Source: a virus. Taken from it: a stretch of DNA of 63,207 nucleotides. The translations under genes and the position numbers were made by a program. The first letter of the stretch is position 1, and each line of letters starts with the position of its first letter. This document shows positions 1 through 7,999 of the stretch, one piece after another. A model generated the notes under the pieces. The model had not been told where the DNA came from, ran no database searches, and saw only the letters and a list, made by a program, of their open reading frames with translations. The stretch spans positions 1 to 63,207 of IMG/VR virus record IMGVR_UViG_3300019458_000036. One strand, given 5' to 3'.

Positions 1-249
1 CGCCGCAGTCCCGGTGGAGTCCGCCGATGTATCTTGCCACGTGCCGGACTTCGCCTTGCTACCCGAGCTCGCGGCCGCCATCCAATCGGACGGCAAGTTG
101 AAGGTCGCGAGCACCGTGCCAGAATCGGCCGCGGCACAGTCAGCCGGCTGCGCGCCCGTACGGATCTTGAGGATAGCCGAGGTTCCCGCGTCCGTCTCGA
201 TCGCATCGAGCCGCGCGTTGCGAGTTGATGTAGCCAATTGAATTGCCAT
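1..249 (-). CDS. virion-type protein, N-terminal part (runs off left edge)
   Basis: 83 codons from ATG at 249-247, with AGGAGATAG at 252-260 as ribosome site; open to base 1. It begins MAIQLATSTRNARLDAIE, a beginning I recognise from small proteins in many phage structural operons whose exact role is not known, followed by SGTVLATF and LPSDWMAA stretches typical of that group. If the window ends are joined, the frame continues into 62968-63207 and gives a protein of 162 residues. Family assignment is from memory of similar sequences; function is unknown. Confidence 0.75.
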   Translation of the reverse strand, partial: MAIQLATSTRNARLDAIETDAGTSAILKIRTGAQPADCAAADSGTVLATFNLPSDWMAAASSGSKAKSGTWQDTSADSTGTAA

Positions 250-258
250 TTCTATCTC

Positions 259-753
259 CTATTGAAAATTTGTCCTGCTATCTGTAATCCTCGTGAGCAG
301 TTTACTGTCGGAATCTTCTGCGTGAAGTTTCGAGTCCAGCCGCGAGTTAGAAGAGGCCGATCCTGGGCGAAATGCTGCAAAAGGCTGTAATTGAAAGTTA
401 GGCGCTGTCCCGTTAATTACGATACCGCCGATCCCGATGTACTCGTCAACATCGGCGTACATCGGCGAGCCGTCCATGACAATTCCACCCGACATGGTAA
501 CGACAGAGAGCTTGCTGACGGCAGCGGTGCCCGCGGTGACGGCACCGTTTGCTCCGGTGACGACAGAGAGCTTGCTAACGGTAGCGGCTCCCGCGGTGAC
601 GGCCCCGCCCGCTCCGGTGACCTCAACAACCCCGGCGGGGTCTTCGAGAGTAATAACGTCCGAGGGATCGTGGCTAGTGAGAGTAGGGGCCCACTGAAAA
701 TCCGCGTGCCAGTTCGTGCGGATGAAAGAGCCGAGAGAGCCTAGGAAGGACAT
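259..753 (-). CDS. small Gly/Ala-rich phage protein with internal repeat
   Basis: 164 residues; its ATG (753-751) overlaps the TAA of the preceding gene (TAATG). Residues about 46-85 are two 20-residue copies of the pattern G-A-x-GAVTAG-x-A-x-VSKLSVVT, matching a 60-bp direct repeat in the DNA. The N-terminus reads MSFLGSLGSFIRTNWHADF. No known domain is recognised. Its place between the triplicated virion-type genes and the gene at 1-249 suggests a structural or assembly role, which is inference. Confidence 0.7.
   Translation of the reverse strand: MSFLGSLGSFIRTNWHADFQWAPTLTSHDPSDVITLEDPAGVVEVTGAGGAVTAGAATVSKLSVVTGANGAVTAGTAAVSKLSVVTMSGGIVMDGSPMYADVDEYIGIGGIVINGTAPNFQLQPFAAFRPGSASSNSRLDSKLHAEDSDSKLLTRITDSRTNFQ
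497..616. repeat. 60-bp tandem direct repeat inside a gene
   Basis: Two adjacent 60-bp copies (497-556 and 557-616) differing at several positions; the length is a multiple of three, so the repeat is read as two 20-residue units in the 164-residue protein. Confidence 0.8.
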
Positions 754-1862
754 TAACCAGACACCGTGTCGAGATCAATAAAGACATTCGACGCGTTAGC
801 GTTTGACGCAAACTCCAGAAAAGCTAAGCACGCTCCGTCAAAGATTCGCGTCATGCCGAAAGCCGTGTTGACTAGACCGAGCTCCATGGACATGAACGAA
901 GACGGAAAGGGCAGCCAGCTCAGCGGGTGTCCAATGACGAAGCTGATCACGCCCGTGGCCACGGAAGCGGAGCAACGCATCTGAGCGAGATCCATTACCC
1001 CAACGTCACCCGATGCCAGCGGACAGAACCATTGCATCAGCGGCATATCGAGACGATAGGCAATGGCCGCCGCGTTACCAGTCACCACCGGGAGAACCGA
1101 GTTGTCCGTCCCGGCCTGATTACGATAGAGAACTTCGTTTGAACTGCCGGCCACACCCCAGTCATGGGCCGTGCTGGCCAACGCCGTTCCGCCGACTTCG
1201 ATAAATAGGAAATTTCCGCCGGCGTAGTCGGGGTCACTCACTGTCGAGGACTGATAGCGCGTCGGAGCTCCGGTGACTGACTCATTCGTTGACGAGTTCA
1301 TGGTCTTGTCGACCTGAAAGAGGCGGTCATACAGAAGCAGCGTTCGGCCAGCGCTTTCTAGGGCACGCCACCCGATGATGTGTCTGGTGTCCGTGGACAC
1401 GCTCGGAACTATGTAGGCGCCGGTCGTGGAGACAGCCGGAGTCTCCCCGCCGGGGGCCGCGGCCGCTGCCCCGCCTTGCGGCGGAGAGCCGCTGTAGCCC
1501 CAAGAGGTCATAACTGCGCCGGTAGCCGCGGCCACTCCCAGCTTATGCAAGATGATCGTCTCGTTCTTACCCTGCGCAATCTCGGACAGCAGGTCGGCTA
1601 CACCGGAAAATCCCGCATTACAGGTGGAGAGCTGACGTTTAAGTGCTCGTTTTAAGCGATTGAGATACCACTCTGCGCCGCTGCAAAATTGCCCGGCCTT
1701 GATGGATCCAATAAAGTCCCCGTCACCCGTGGCCCAGACGCTACCCGGGGTGTTGCCGACGGCGATCGGCGGGCCGTACCAGCCGCGCATCGATGCCGAT
1801 AGCTCCGCCACTTTCTCCGCGCCCAGCCAGCGCTCGAGCCTATCGGAGTGCGTTGAGCTCAT
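753..1862 (-). CDS. large virion-type protein, paralogue 3 of 3
   Basis: 369 residues, ATG at 1862 overlapping the stop of the preceding paralogue (ATGA). Shares with the next two genes an N-terminal block (THSDRLERW, MRGWYGPPIA), a central block (YDRLFQV-KTMNS, ESVTG-PTRYQSST, GGNF) and a C-terminal block (QWF-PLASGD-GVMDLA, FVIGHPL-W, RIFDGACLAFLE). This is the most C-proximally diverged copy (tail NASNVFIDLDTVSG). I do not recognise a named family; position after the portal and a small virion protein suggests a particle component such as a fibre, decoration or adsorption protein. Confidence 0.85.
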   Translation of the reverse strand: MSSTHSDRLERWLGAEKVAELSASMRGWYGPPIAVGNTPGSVWATGDGDFIGSIKAGQFCSGAEWYLNRLKRALKRQLSTCNAGFSGVADLLSEIAQGKNETIILHKLGVAAATGAVMTSWGYSGSPPQGGAAAAAPGGETPAVSTTGAYIVPSVSTDTRHIIGWRALESAGRTLLLYDRLFQVDKTMNSSTNESVTGAPTRYQSSTVSDPDYAGGNFLFIEVGGTALASTAHDWGVAGSSNEVLYRNQAGTDNSVLPVVTGNAAAIAYRLDMPLMQWFCPLASGDVGVMDLAQMRCSASVATGVISFVIGHPLSWLPFPSSFMSMELGLVNTAFGMTRIFDGACLAFLEFASNANASNVFIDLDTVSG

Positions 1863-2974
1863 CCCGCCACCGTGTTAACCGTGATGTTCATGTTGTAATT
1901 GCCCGTGCCCGAGAAAAGAACATCCAGGATCGCCAGCGCGGCGTCGTCAAAAACCCTAGGCCGGCCGAAAGGGCGATTGAGATGATCGTGGAATGCAAGC
2001 AGCGTCGCTGTGTGAATGGGCATCCAACACAGCGGATGGCCAATCACGAAATGGATGAGACCGGTAGCTACTTGTGCGCTGCACTGAATGTTAGTCCAAG
2101 CTTTAATGCCGCGGTCCCCGCTAGCCAGCGGAGCGTACCACTGGCCCACTGGGTGATCCAGCCTGCGGGCAGTGCTCGACGCGTTCCCGACCAAGTCCGG
2201 CAACGTGGAAGCATTACCGTCCTGATCCTTGTAAGTGCAAGCTGTCCAAGTGTGCGCCGTTGCCGCTAAAGCCGTTGTTCCTGTCTCGACAAAGCCGAAG
2301 TTACCGCCTATGTAGTCAGCGTCGCCCGGTGTCGTTGACTGATAGCGCGTCGGAACACCAGTGACGGACTCCGCCGCGGCAGAGTTCATGGTCTTACTAA
2401 CCTGAAACAGACGGTCATAGAGCAGAAAAGTCTTACCTAACAAACTACAAGTTCCCCATGAAGAGACAACGTGCCGAGTGTCGGGCGACACGTTGTCCAT
2501 GGCCGGCGCACCTACGCTCGCGTCCGTGGTGGCGTCCCCTCCGGGAGCCGCTGATGGTGTAGGAGCGATGGTAGGATAAGAGTTAGTCTGCCAGTGGCTA
2601 GCAGTTCCACCGGCGGGAGCCGACATGGTTAAAATCTCTTTCTCCCACTGAAACAAGCGCTGCTTTCCGCCCGAAGTGGCCTCGCTGATGATGTCCGAGA
2701 GCGAGCTAAACCCGGCGTTTGCCCGGCTCAGCTGACGCCTCGAGGCGTTACGAAAGATTCTTCCGAGTCGCATCAGCGACCAATCAAGGCCGCTCAGGAA
2801 CTGCCCGCCTTCGATAACGCCGACGAAGTCGCCGTCGCTCGCTGCATAAACGTTCCCCGGAACTCCGCTCAAGATGATGGGCGGGCCGTACCAACCACGC
2901 ATCGCTGTAGAGATGCGCTGAACTGCCTCGGCGCCGCACCAGCGCTCGAGCCTGTCAGAGTGCGTGTTGCTCAT
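1859..2974 (-). CDS. large virion-type protein, paralogue 2 of 3
   Basis: 371 residues from MSNTHSDRLERW. The frame is open further upstream, but the ATG at 2974 overlaps the TGA of the preceding paralogue as ATGA, as for its neighbour, so this start is preferred. Same three conserved blocks as its paralogues, but with CTYKDQDGNASTLPDLVG where the others have LYRNQAGTD. The C-terminal third differs most (HTATLLAFHDHLNRPFGRPR), as expected for copies that kept a scaffold and changed a binding surface. Function unknown. Confidence 0.85.
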   Translation of the reverse strand: MSNTHSDRLERWCGAEAVQRISTAMRGWYGPPIILSGVPGNVYAASDGDFVGVIEGGQFLSGLDWSLMRLGRIFRNASRRQLSRANAGFSSLSDIISEATSGGKQRLFQWEKEILTMSAPAGGTASHWQTNSYPTIAPTPSAAPGGDATTDASVGAPAMDNVSPDTRHVVSSWGTCSLLGKTFLLYDRLFQVSKTMNSAAAESVTGVPTRYQSTTPGDADYIGGNFGFVETGTTALAATAHTWTACTYKDQDGNASTLPDLVGNASSTARRLDHPVGQWYAPLASGDRGIKAWTNIQCSAQVATGLIHFVIGHPLCWMPIHTATLLAFHDHLNRPFGRPRVFDDAALAILDVLFSGTGNYNMNITVNTVAG

Positions 2975-4110
2975 CCCGCCACCAGATGAACGGCCATCGT
3001 CGGAGTCGTAGCTCCGCCCACTTTGCGCCTGAGCCACGCCAGCGCCGCCCCGTCAAAAACACGAGTCAAATTAAAAGCCGTGTTGATGTTATCTGTAAGC
3101 CCCGCCGCGTAGGCCACAGGTTGCACTGCCCAAGCTAGCGGGTGACCGATCACGAAGTTGATCACGCCCGTGGCCACGGCGGCCGAGCACCGCATTCTCG
3201 CCAAGTCCATTACCCCGGTGTCTCCACTGGCAAGCGGCATGAACCACTGCTCGCCGGGGTTGTCTAAGCGGCGCACGGCAGCGTTTGCGTTGCCTGTAAC
3301 CACCGGCAATGTCTGGCTGTCCGTTCCCGCCTGGTTGCGATAGAGGCACTCGTTACCGCCTGCTACTCCCCAGTTGTGCGCGGTGTTGGCGAGGGCCGTA
3401 CCGCCTACCTCGGGAAACATGAAGTTCCCGCCGGCATAGTCCCAGTCAGCGGGTGTCGAGGACTGGTAGCGTGTCGGAACTCCGGTAACCGACTCGTTGG
3501 CAGTGGAGTTCATGGTCTTGTCGACCTGAAAGAGACGGTCATAACAGAGCCACGGTGAGTTAATCCCGCTGTCTAAAACCATGGCCGTAACGATGAAACG
3601 AAAGTCCGGGCTACAGTCGGCCATCGCAGGTGCGCCGATCGTTGCCTGAGTCGGGGCTTCGCCTCCCGGGGCCGCGGCCGCGTTAGCCCCGGCCGTGGGA
3701 TGCGGGCCGATGCCCCACAGGCTAAACCAGACCCCCGCAGTTCCGCTTGTCTCGACTTTTTCCCAGTAGAGATTCAAGGACTTGTTACCCTGCGTGGCCT
3801 CAGAAATTAGATCGGAGAGCGAGGTGAAGCCCGCGTTAGCGACACCGAATTGTCGCCGGGCTGCACGGCGCGCAACTCTCGTGACCCAGTTCCACGCCCA
3901 TTCGGTGGCCGAGAGAAACTGCCCTCCGTTGATCCGGCCGTGAAAGTCACCGCCAGCATCCGCCCAGACCGCTCCGTGAACATCGCCTAGCGCGATAGGC
4001 GGCCCGTACCAGTCGCGCATCGCCGCAGAGATAGCCTCAACCCCTGGCGTGCCCAACCACCGCTCCAGCCGATCACTGTGAGTGGAGCGGTGAAACCCGA
4101 TGTTCGACAC
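2971..4110 (-). CDS. large virion-type protein, paralogue 1 of 3
   Basis: 379 residues. I take the GTG at 4110 (VSNIGFHRSTHSDRLERW), directly after the TAA of the gene upstream (TAAAGTG); a longer open frame to 4149 would overlap that gene. Carries the shared blocks WYGPPIA, NAGF-SLSDLISEATQG, YDRLFQVDKTMNS, LYRNQAGTDS and FVIGHPLAW. Three such copies in a row imply two tandem duplications. A structural role is inferred from position only. Confidence 0.85.
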   Translation of the reverse strand: MSNIGFHRSTHSDRLERWLGTPGVEAISAAMRDWYGPPIALGDVHGAVWADAGGDFHGRINGGQFLSATEWAWNWVTRVARRAARRQFGVANAGFTSLSDLISEATQGNKSLNLYWEKVETSGTAGVWFSLWGIGPHPTAGANAAAAPGGEAPTQATIGAPAMADCSPDFRFIVTAMVLDSGINSPWLCYDRLFQVDKTMNSTANESVTGVPTRYQSSTPADWDYAGGNFMFPEVGGTALANTAHNWGVAGGNECLYRNQAGTDSQTLPVVTGNANAAVRRLDNPGEQWFMPLASGDTGVMDLARMRCSAAVATGVINFVIGHPLAWAVQPVAYAAGLTDNINTAFNLTRVFDGAALAWLRRKVGGATTPTMAVHLVAG

Positions 4111-4111
4111 T

Positions 4112-4516
4112 TTAAGCCAGCTCGATGTACGGCGTGACCTTGATCGCATCGTCGTTGTTTACGATGGCGTAAGGCGCACCCGCGAAACGTTCCGCCCAGA
4201 GCAAAATCCCGCTCGACGCCTGGACTACGAAGTAGCCGTAAATGGTTTGACTCTGCCCGCCCGCGGTCGACGTGAAAGACTGCTGGGCGTAACTCGCGTA
4301 ACTAGGATCGCCAGTCGTGAACGACCAAGAAGCACCGGTCAGCGTCAAACTCGCATAGCCCGTGAAATCCGCCACCGTGTAATCGGAAGCGACGTCACCC
4401 TCGGCGGGAGTCACGTTGTTCTTATAGAGCTTCAGGATCACATCTTCTTGCGAGACGTTGTTGAGGATGAGCTTCAGCATCCTCGCTTCGCCTACGTTCG
4501 GTACTAAGAGAGTCAC
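4112..4516 (-). CDS. small phage virion protein (MTLLVPNVGE family)
   Basis: 134 residues; the start ATG overlaps the stop of the portal gene. The N-terminus MTLLVPNVGEARMLKLIL is one I recognise from small conserved proteins next to portal or structural genes in many phages. The rest is beta-rich (YASLTLTGASWSFT, TIYGYFVVQASSGILLWAERF). Probably a minor particle component; no precise function can be given. Confidence 0.75.
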   Translation of the reverse strand: MTLLVPNVGEARMLKLILNNVSQEDVILKLYKNNVTPAEGDVASDYTVADFTGYASLTLTGASWSFTTGDPSYASYAQQSFTSTAGGQSQTIYGYFVVQASSGILLWAERFAGAPYAIVNNDDAIKVTPYIELA

Positions 4517-6219
4517 TTCTTTTTCTCCTTTGAGTGCATCTGGAGCGCCGCGAGGTAGCGTTTCGCCTCCTCGAGCGTTCCGTGCTTTGTCTTACCCACC
4601 TGCGTGCCGGTGTCGGCTTTGATCACCAGAAACTTTTCGTCCCGCTTTATGATCTTGTAGGGGCCTTCATCGTAGGCCACGACGTCGCCCATCCCGACTC
4701 CCGGACCGCCCGCTCCGGGTTGATCACCTAGGGCCGGAGGACCGCCAGCTGGCGGCGAGGGCTCCGCCGGGGCCTCGATGGAGATCTGCTTTTTCTCATC
4801 CTCACTGGTGACGCCCGCGCGAGTCCACCCGCCAACCGTGATGTTGTGGTAGAAAGTCTCGTAGCTGATCGCCTCTGCCTGGAGCAATTGCAGCTGTGTC
4901 TGCAACTCCTGTGGGTTCATCTTGACGGCGAAAAACTCGCGGTTGAGCTGAAAGCTGCACTCGAGGTCCTCGGGCAGCTCAGCGGGTTGCCCCGGAAGCC
5001 ACCACTCGTGCAGGCGAAGAACGCGAGTCAGCGCCTCGCTCACGGTAGCGACCAGAGACCGGAGCGTAGCTCCCTCGCTGGCGTGCCGCATCATGATGGC
5101 GGTAGCTGTCTCAGCCCCAACCGAGGGTTGCTCCTCGAGGAGCCGCGCGCCGAGGATGGCCATCATCTTCCGCTTATCCTGCTCGGCGGTCACGAGGGCG
5201 CCGAGGCCCGCACCGCTGAACTCGAGCATCCCGGCCGAGCCTCCCTTTTCCAAGTCCCAGGCCACGCCACTCCCGATGGTCAGCGGCTCCCCGCTGTCTT
5301 GCCCACGCGCCCCCGATGTCCAAGGAGTGGGTAGGGCCGTAAAGTGGCGTCCGTGCTCGAGGTCCGCCATCGTGCGGTAGTGCGAGATGTTCAGGTCAAC
5401 GAGGTCAACCAGCGGCCCCTTTTGCACGTCGGGCGTGAGTGACGAGACATTGACGAACTGAAACGGAATGCGAGTGAGCACGTGACCGTGCCTCTCAGGA
5501 ACGACTGTCTCGACCTGCACCCACTTGTCGCCCTCGCTCTTTGACTTTCGCCAGCGGTTTTGAGTGTAGACGGGCTTGTTCTCATGGTCAAGCAACTCGA
5601 GCACCAAGTACTCCTCGCCCATCTCGAACTCAAAGGTGTCCTTCTCGCTCTCCTCTTCATACTCCTCACGAAGCACGACTCGCGTCAAGACCTGAGGGTC
5701 ACCGCCGACTCGTTTTACGCTCCACGAGATGATATCCTCCGCACGGTAGCCCGCCCAGTATGGGCGCTGGTCCTCGGGCGGCACCGTCTTTCCGTCCTGA
5801 CCCGCGAGGACGTCGACGAGCACGCCGTAACGCCCCGTCAACAGCAACTCTTGAAAAACACGAAAAGCAAAGACACTCGCGTTGACCCCCGTTAGGGTAA
5901 TGTCAAGGAGTTGCTCCTCCATCGCCTCGGTGGACACCTCAACGGTGGGGTCCTTCTGAAACACGAAGCCCGCGAGCCCGTCCACCGTCCTCGCCGTGGC
6001 GTTGTAAAACAGCGCCCGCTCTACGTAGGCCTGATACTTCGCGTTGAAGAGGGCCGCCGAGGGATTGAAGGTGCCCGTCTGCCGCAGGTGGCTATCCAGC
6101 GGCAGCAGATACTTCGTGGTGGCGGCTTTCACCTTGTCGCTCCCGCCGTAACAGTCGCGGGCACGCTCCCACAGCTTGAGGTTGCGCTGATAGGCTTGCT
6201 TCCTAAAGGTAACGGCCAT
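4513..6219 (-). CDS. portal protein, DUF4055 type
   Basis: 568 residues. The N-terminus (LKLWERARDCYGGSDKVKAA, then YQAYVERALFYNATARTVDGL, GFVFQKDP) matches the DUF4055 phage family, which is regarded as portal-like: the dodecameric ring at the capsid vertex through which DNA is packaged and the tail attached. The C-terminus is Pro/Gly-rich and then has a small conserved domain (YDEGPYKIIKRDEKFLVIKA, TKHGTLEEAKRYLAAL). Downstream of TerL in the same transcript, though separated by several inserted genes. ATG at 6219 after GGGAGAGGTTTC. Confidence 0.9.
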   Translation of the reverse strand: MAVTFRKQAYQRNLKLWERARDCYGGSDKVKAATTKYLLPLDSHLRQTGTFNPSAALFNAKYQAYVERALFYNATARTVDGLAGFVFQKDPTVEVSTEAMEEQLLDITLTGVNASVFAFRVFQELLLTGRYGVLVDVLAGQDGKTVPPEDQRPYWAGYRAEDIISWSVKRVGGDPQVLTRVVLREEYEEESEKDTFEFEMGEEYLVLELLDHENKPVYTQNRWRKSKSEGDKWVQVETVVPERHGHVLTRIPFQFVNVSSLTPDVQKGPLVDLVDLNISHYRTMADLEHGRHFTALPTPWTSGARGQDSGEPLTIGSGVAWDLEKGGSAGMLEFSGAGLGALVTAEQDKRKMMAILGARLLEEQPSVGAETATAIMMRHASEGATLRSLVATVSEALTRVLRLHEWWLPGQPAELPEDLECSFQLNREFFAVKMNPQELQTQLQLLQAEAISYETFYHNITVGGWTRAGVTSEDEKKQISIEAPAEPSPPAGGPPALGDQPGAGGPGVGMGDVVAYDEGPYKIIKRDEKFLVIKADTGTQVGKTKHGTLEEAKRYLAALQMHSKEKKK

Positions 6220-6242
6220 GAAACCTCTCCCTAAATTATACC

Positions 6243-7523
6243 CTACTGCCGGTTTCTACCCGCACACCAGCCTTTTACCGAGTCCCAGTCCTTCCCCTCA
6301 CCTGGCTGGCCCTTGAAGTCCTCGCGGTACTTGTGGGCCTGCGCGAGGTGCGCGTCGAGCCGGCTTGAAAAGTTAGACCACTCAGCCTTCTTGACGTTGA
6401 CGCGGTCCGCGTACTTCGGATGTGGCTGCATGAGCTTCAGGAGGATCGGCGGTCCCTCCCCGTCGAGGTCGAATCCGACCGAGGCGAACTCCCGAATCTC
6501 GACGGCTGACGCCTTGAGCGGGTTCCCGTTGAAGCAGTCTCCGCAGTTCTGGAGCAGGTAAACCCAGTCCCGGGCGCCGGCCCAGATGTTCTCTTGAAGT
6601 TTGGCCATGGTATCGTAGATGAGCTTCCCCGGCGTATCCTGCGTGCCGGCCCTCGCCTTCGTAACCCAGAGCGCGGCGCCGGACGGCGGTGGCACATGCG
6701 GAATGTCCTGCGGTGGCGGCAACTCGGCGCGCCGGCTCCAGATAAGGTGGTGTGCCTGGCGTATCGCGAAGCTCAAAGACCGAGTTCCCGAGGGCCGTTC
6801 CCACGAGAACATCTTGATCGCCAAGAGCCGAGTCCCAAAGAGCTCGACGGCAACCTCGGCCCCGAGGAGTTGCACTTGTCGAAGCGTTCTCGTGTTGATC
6901 CACCCGCCATTGCGCGAGTATGCCTGGAGAATCACCACAAGCCTCTGCTCGGGTAGCGTGAGCCTCGCTGCCTGCTGCCGAAGTTGATCTACCAAGATGC
7001 GCCGCAGTGTCTCCGGCGATTCGTTCTGCCAGCGAACATCCACGTAGGCCTCGAGACCCACCCAGTCGAGCTCCGGCAACCGGGCCTCGTCCTTCAACTG
7101 ATAGGAGAAAGTTGCGCCGACGGGCGGCGCCGAGAGGTTCTCGCTCGCCAGATGCTCTTGCACCTGCAACGCGCATCGGCTGGCCAAGAAGGGCGAGGGC
7201 TCGTCGGCCACGTCGACGAGGGCCACGCTCCGCCACGGGTCCGCCAAGGGCATGGTAACGAAGCGGGCTGACGCCTTGTTTATCTGGCGCCGCCACGTGG
7301 CCGCGTAGCCCATGTCGAGATCAAGGGAGATCGCGCGACCGTGTTTCACGGACCACTTCACGGCGCGGCGCAGGTCACGCAGACCCCGGTCGATCGAGAC
7401 AGAGTCAAACTGCCGCCAGAGGTAGACATCGAGGTCAGTCCACTCCTTCACCTCGGCTTGTCGCGGCTCCTTGCACCAGCGGTCGCCTGCCGTCACGTAA
7501 TAGCCGAACAGAAACTTGCTCAA
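6243..7523 (-). CDS. TIM-barrel glycoside hydrolase-like protein
   Basis: 426 residues. Residues 1-270 follow the strand pattern of a glycosidase TIM barrel: FLFGYYVTAGDRW, AISLDLDMGY, VALVDVADEPSP (possible acid/base Glu), WVGLEAYVDV, VVILQAYSRNG and LLAIKMFSWERP. After a proline-rich linker (LPPPQDIPHVPPPSG) a second domain of about 125 residues has NCGDCFNGNP and ends KGWCAGRNRQ. No signal peptide. Could act on cell wall or surface sugars, as endolysin or as virion enzyme; catalytic residues are not certain. Lies between portal and packaging genes. Confidence 0.55.
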   Translation of the reverse strand: MSKFLFGYYVTAGDRWCKEPRQAEVKEWTDLDVYLWRQFDSVSIDRGLRDLRRAVKWSVKHGRAISLDLDMGYAATWRRQINKASARFVTMPLADPWRSVALVDVADEPSPFLASRCALQVQEHLASENLSAPPVGATFSYQLKDEARLPELDWVGLEAYVDVRWQNESPETLRRILVDQLRQQAARLTLPEQRLVVILQAYSRNGGWINTRTLRQVQLLGAEVAVELFGTRLLAIKMFSWERPSGTRSLSFAIRQAHHLIWSRRAELPPPQDIPHVPPPSGAALWVTKARAGTQDTPGKLIYDTMAKLQENIWAGARDWVYLLQNCGDCFNGNPLKASAVEIREFASVGFDLDGEGPPILLKLMQPHPKYADRVNVKKAEWSNFSSRLDAHLAQAHKYREDFKGQPGEGKDWDSVKGWCAGRNRQ

Positions 7524-7534
7524 ACCCGTCCTCC

Positions 7535-7771
7535 TCAGTCCCAGACCAGCCCCAAGCCGTCGACGAGCTCGCGCAACTTTGCCCTCGCCGCGTCTACCTG
7601 CACCGTGTCGATGTCCTCATACTTTTGCAGAGCGCGCAGCCAGTTGTCCATGTCTTGGTACGCGCTTCTCCACTTCCACGCCGAGATGGCTTCGATCGCG
7701 TCATCCGCCGTCTCAAACCCGATCCAGTAGTGGTATGGCCCGGGTCGCGGTGCCTTGTACACCTTGCTCAC
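7535..7771 (-). CDS. small hypothetical protein
   Basis: 78 residues from GTG at 7771 (VSKVYKAPRPGPYHYWIGFE); GGGGAG lies just upstream and the GTG overlaps the stop of the zinc-ribbon gene (GTGA). A longer open frame to 7843 exists but would run deep into that gene. Contains ETADDAIEAISAWKWRSAYQ, helical and Trp-rich, and ends LVDGLGLVWD. No domain recognised. Confidence 0.65.
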   Translation of the reverse strand: MSKVYKAPRPGPYHYWIGFETADDAIEAISAWKWRSAYQDMDNWLRALQKYEDIDTVQVDAARAKLRELVDGLGLVWD

Positions 7772-7983
7772 GGAAAAGCTCCCCGCCAAACGACGTTGAG
7801 CCAGTCCGGCAAGAGCGGGTCCCCTGTCCAAGTCGTGTTGCACGAGGTACAGACATGAGATGACTCAGGCGAGATGTACGGAAGTGGAGCTCCGCAAGTG
7901 CAGACAACGTCCCACGCGCGCTCCCGCTCCTCCTCGATGAGCTGCTCCTCGGTCCTCAGGCCATCGCGGGTTATCAGAACCAT
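7768..7983 (-). CDS. small zinc-ribbon protein
   Basis: 71 residues from MVLITRDGLRTEEQLIEEER; the frame is open upstream, but the ATG at 7983 falls right after the upstream gene and fits the spacing. Two cysteine pairs (CTCGAPLP and CTSCNTTW) spaced as a zinc ribbon. Acidic helix before the ribbon. A nucleic acid or protein contact role is typical of such folds; target unknown. Confidence 0.7.
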   Translation of the reverse strand: MVLITRDGLRTEEQLIEEERERAWDVVCTCGAPLPYISPESSHVCTSCNTTWTGDPLLPDWLNVVWRGAFP

Positions 7984-7999
7984 CCTTGCTCCATGTAGC

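Noticed and set aside
6220-6242. TATAAT before the portal gene as a promoter
   Set aside because: No acceptable -35 hexamer at 16-18 bp; may be a phage-specific late element but not supported.
6382-7296. 304-codon minus-strand frame inside the glycosidase-like gene
   Set aside because: Low-complexity Arg/Ala-rich shadow frame without domains.
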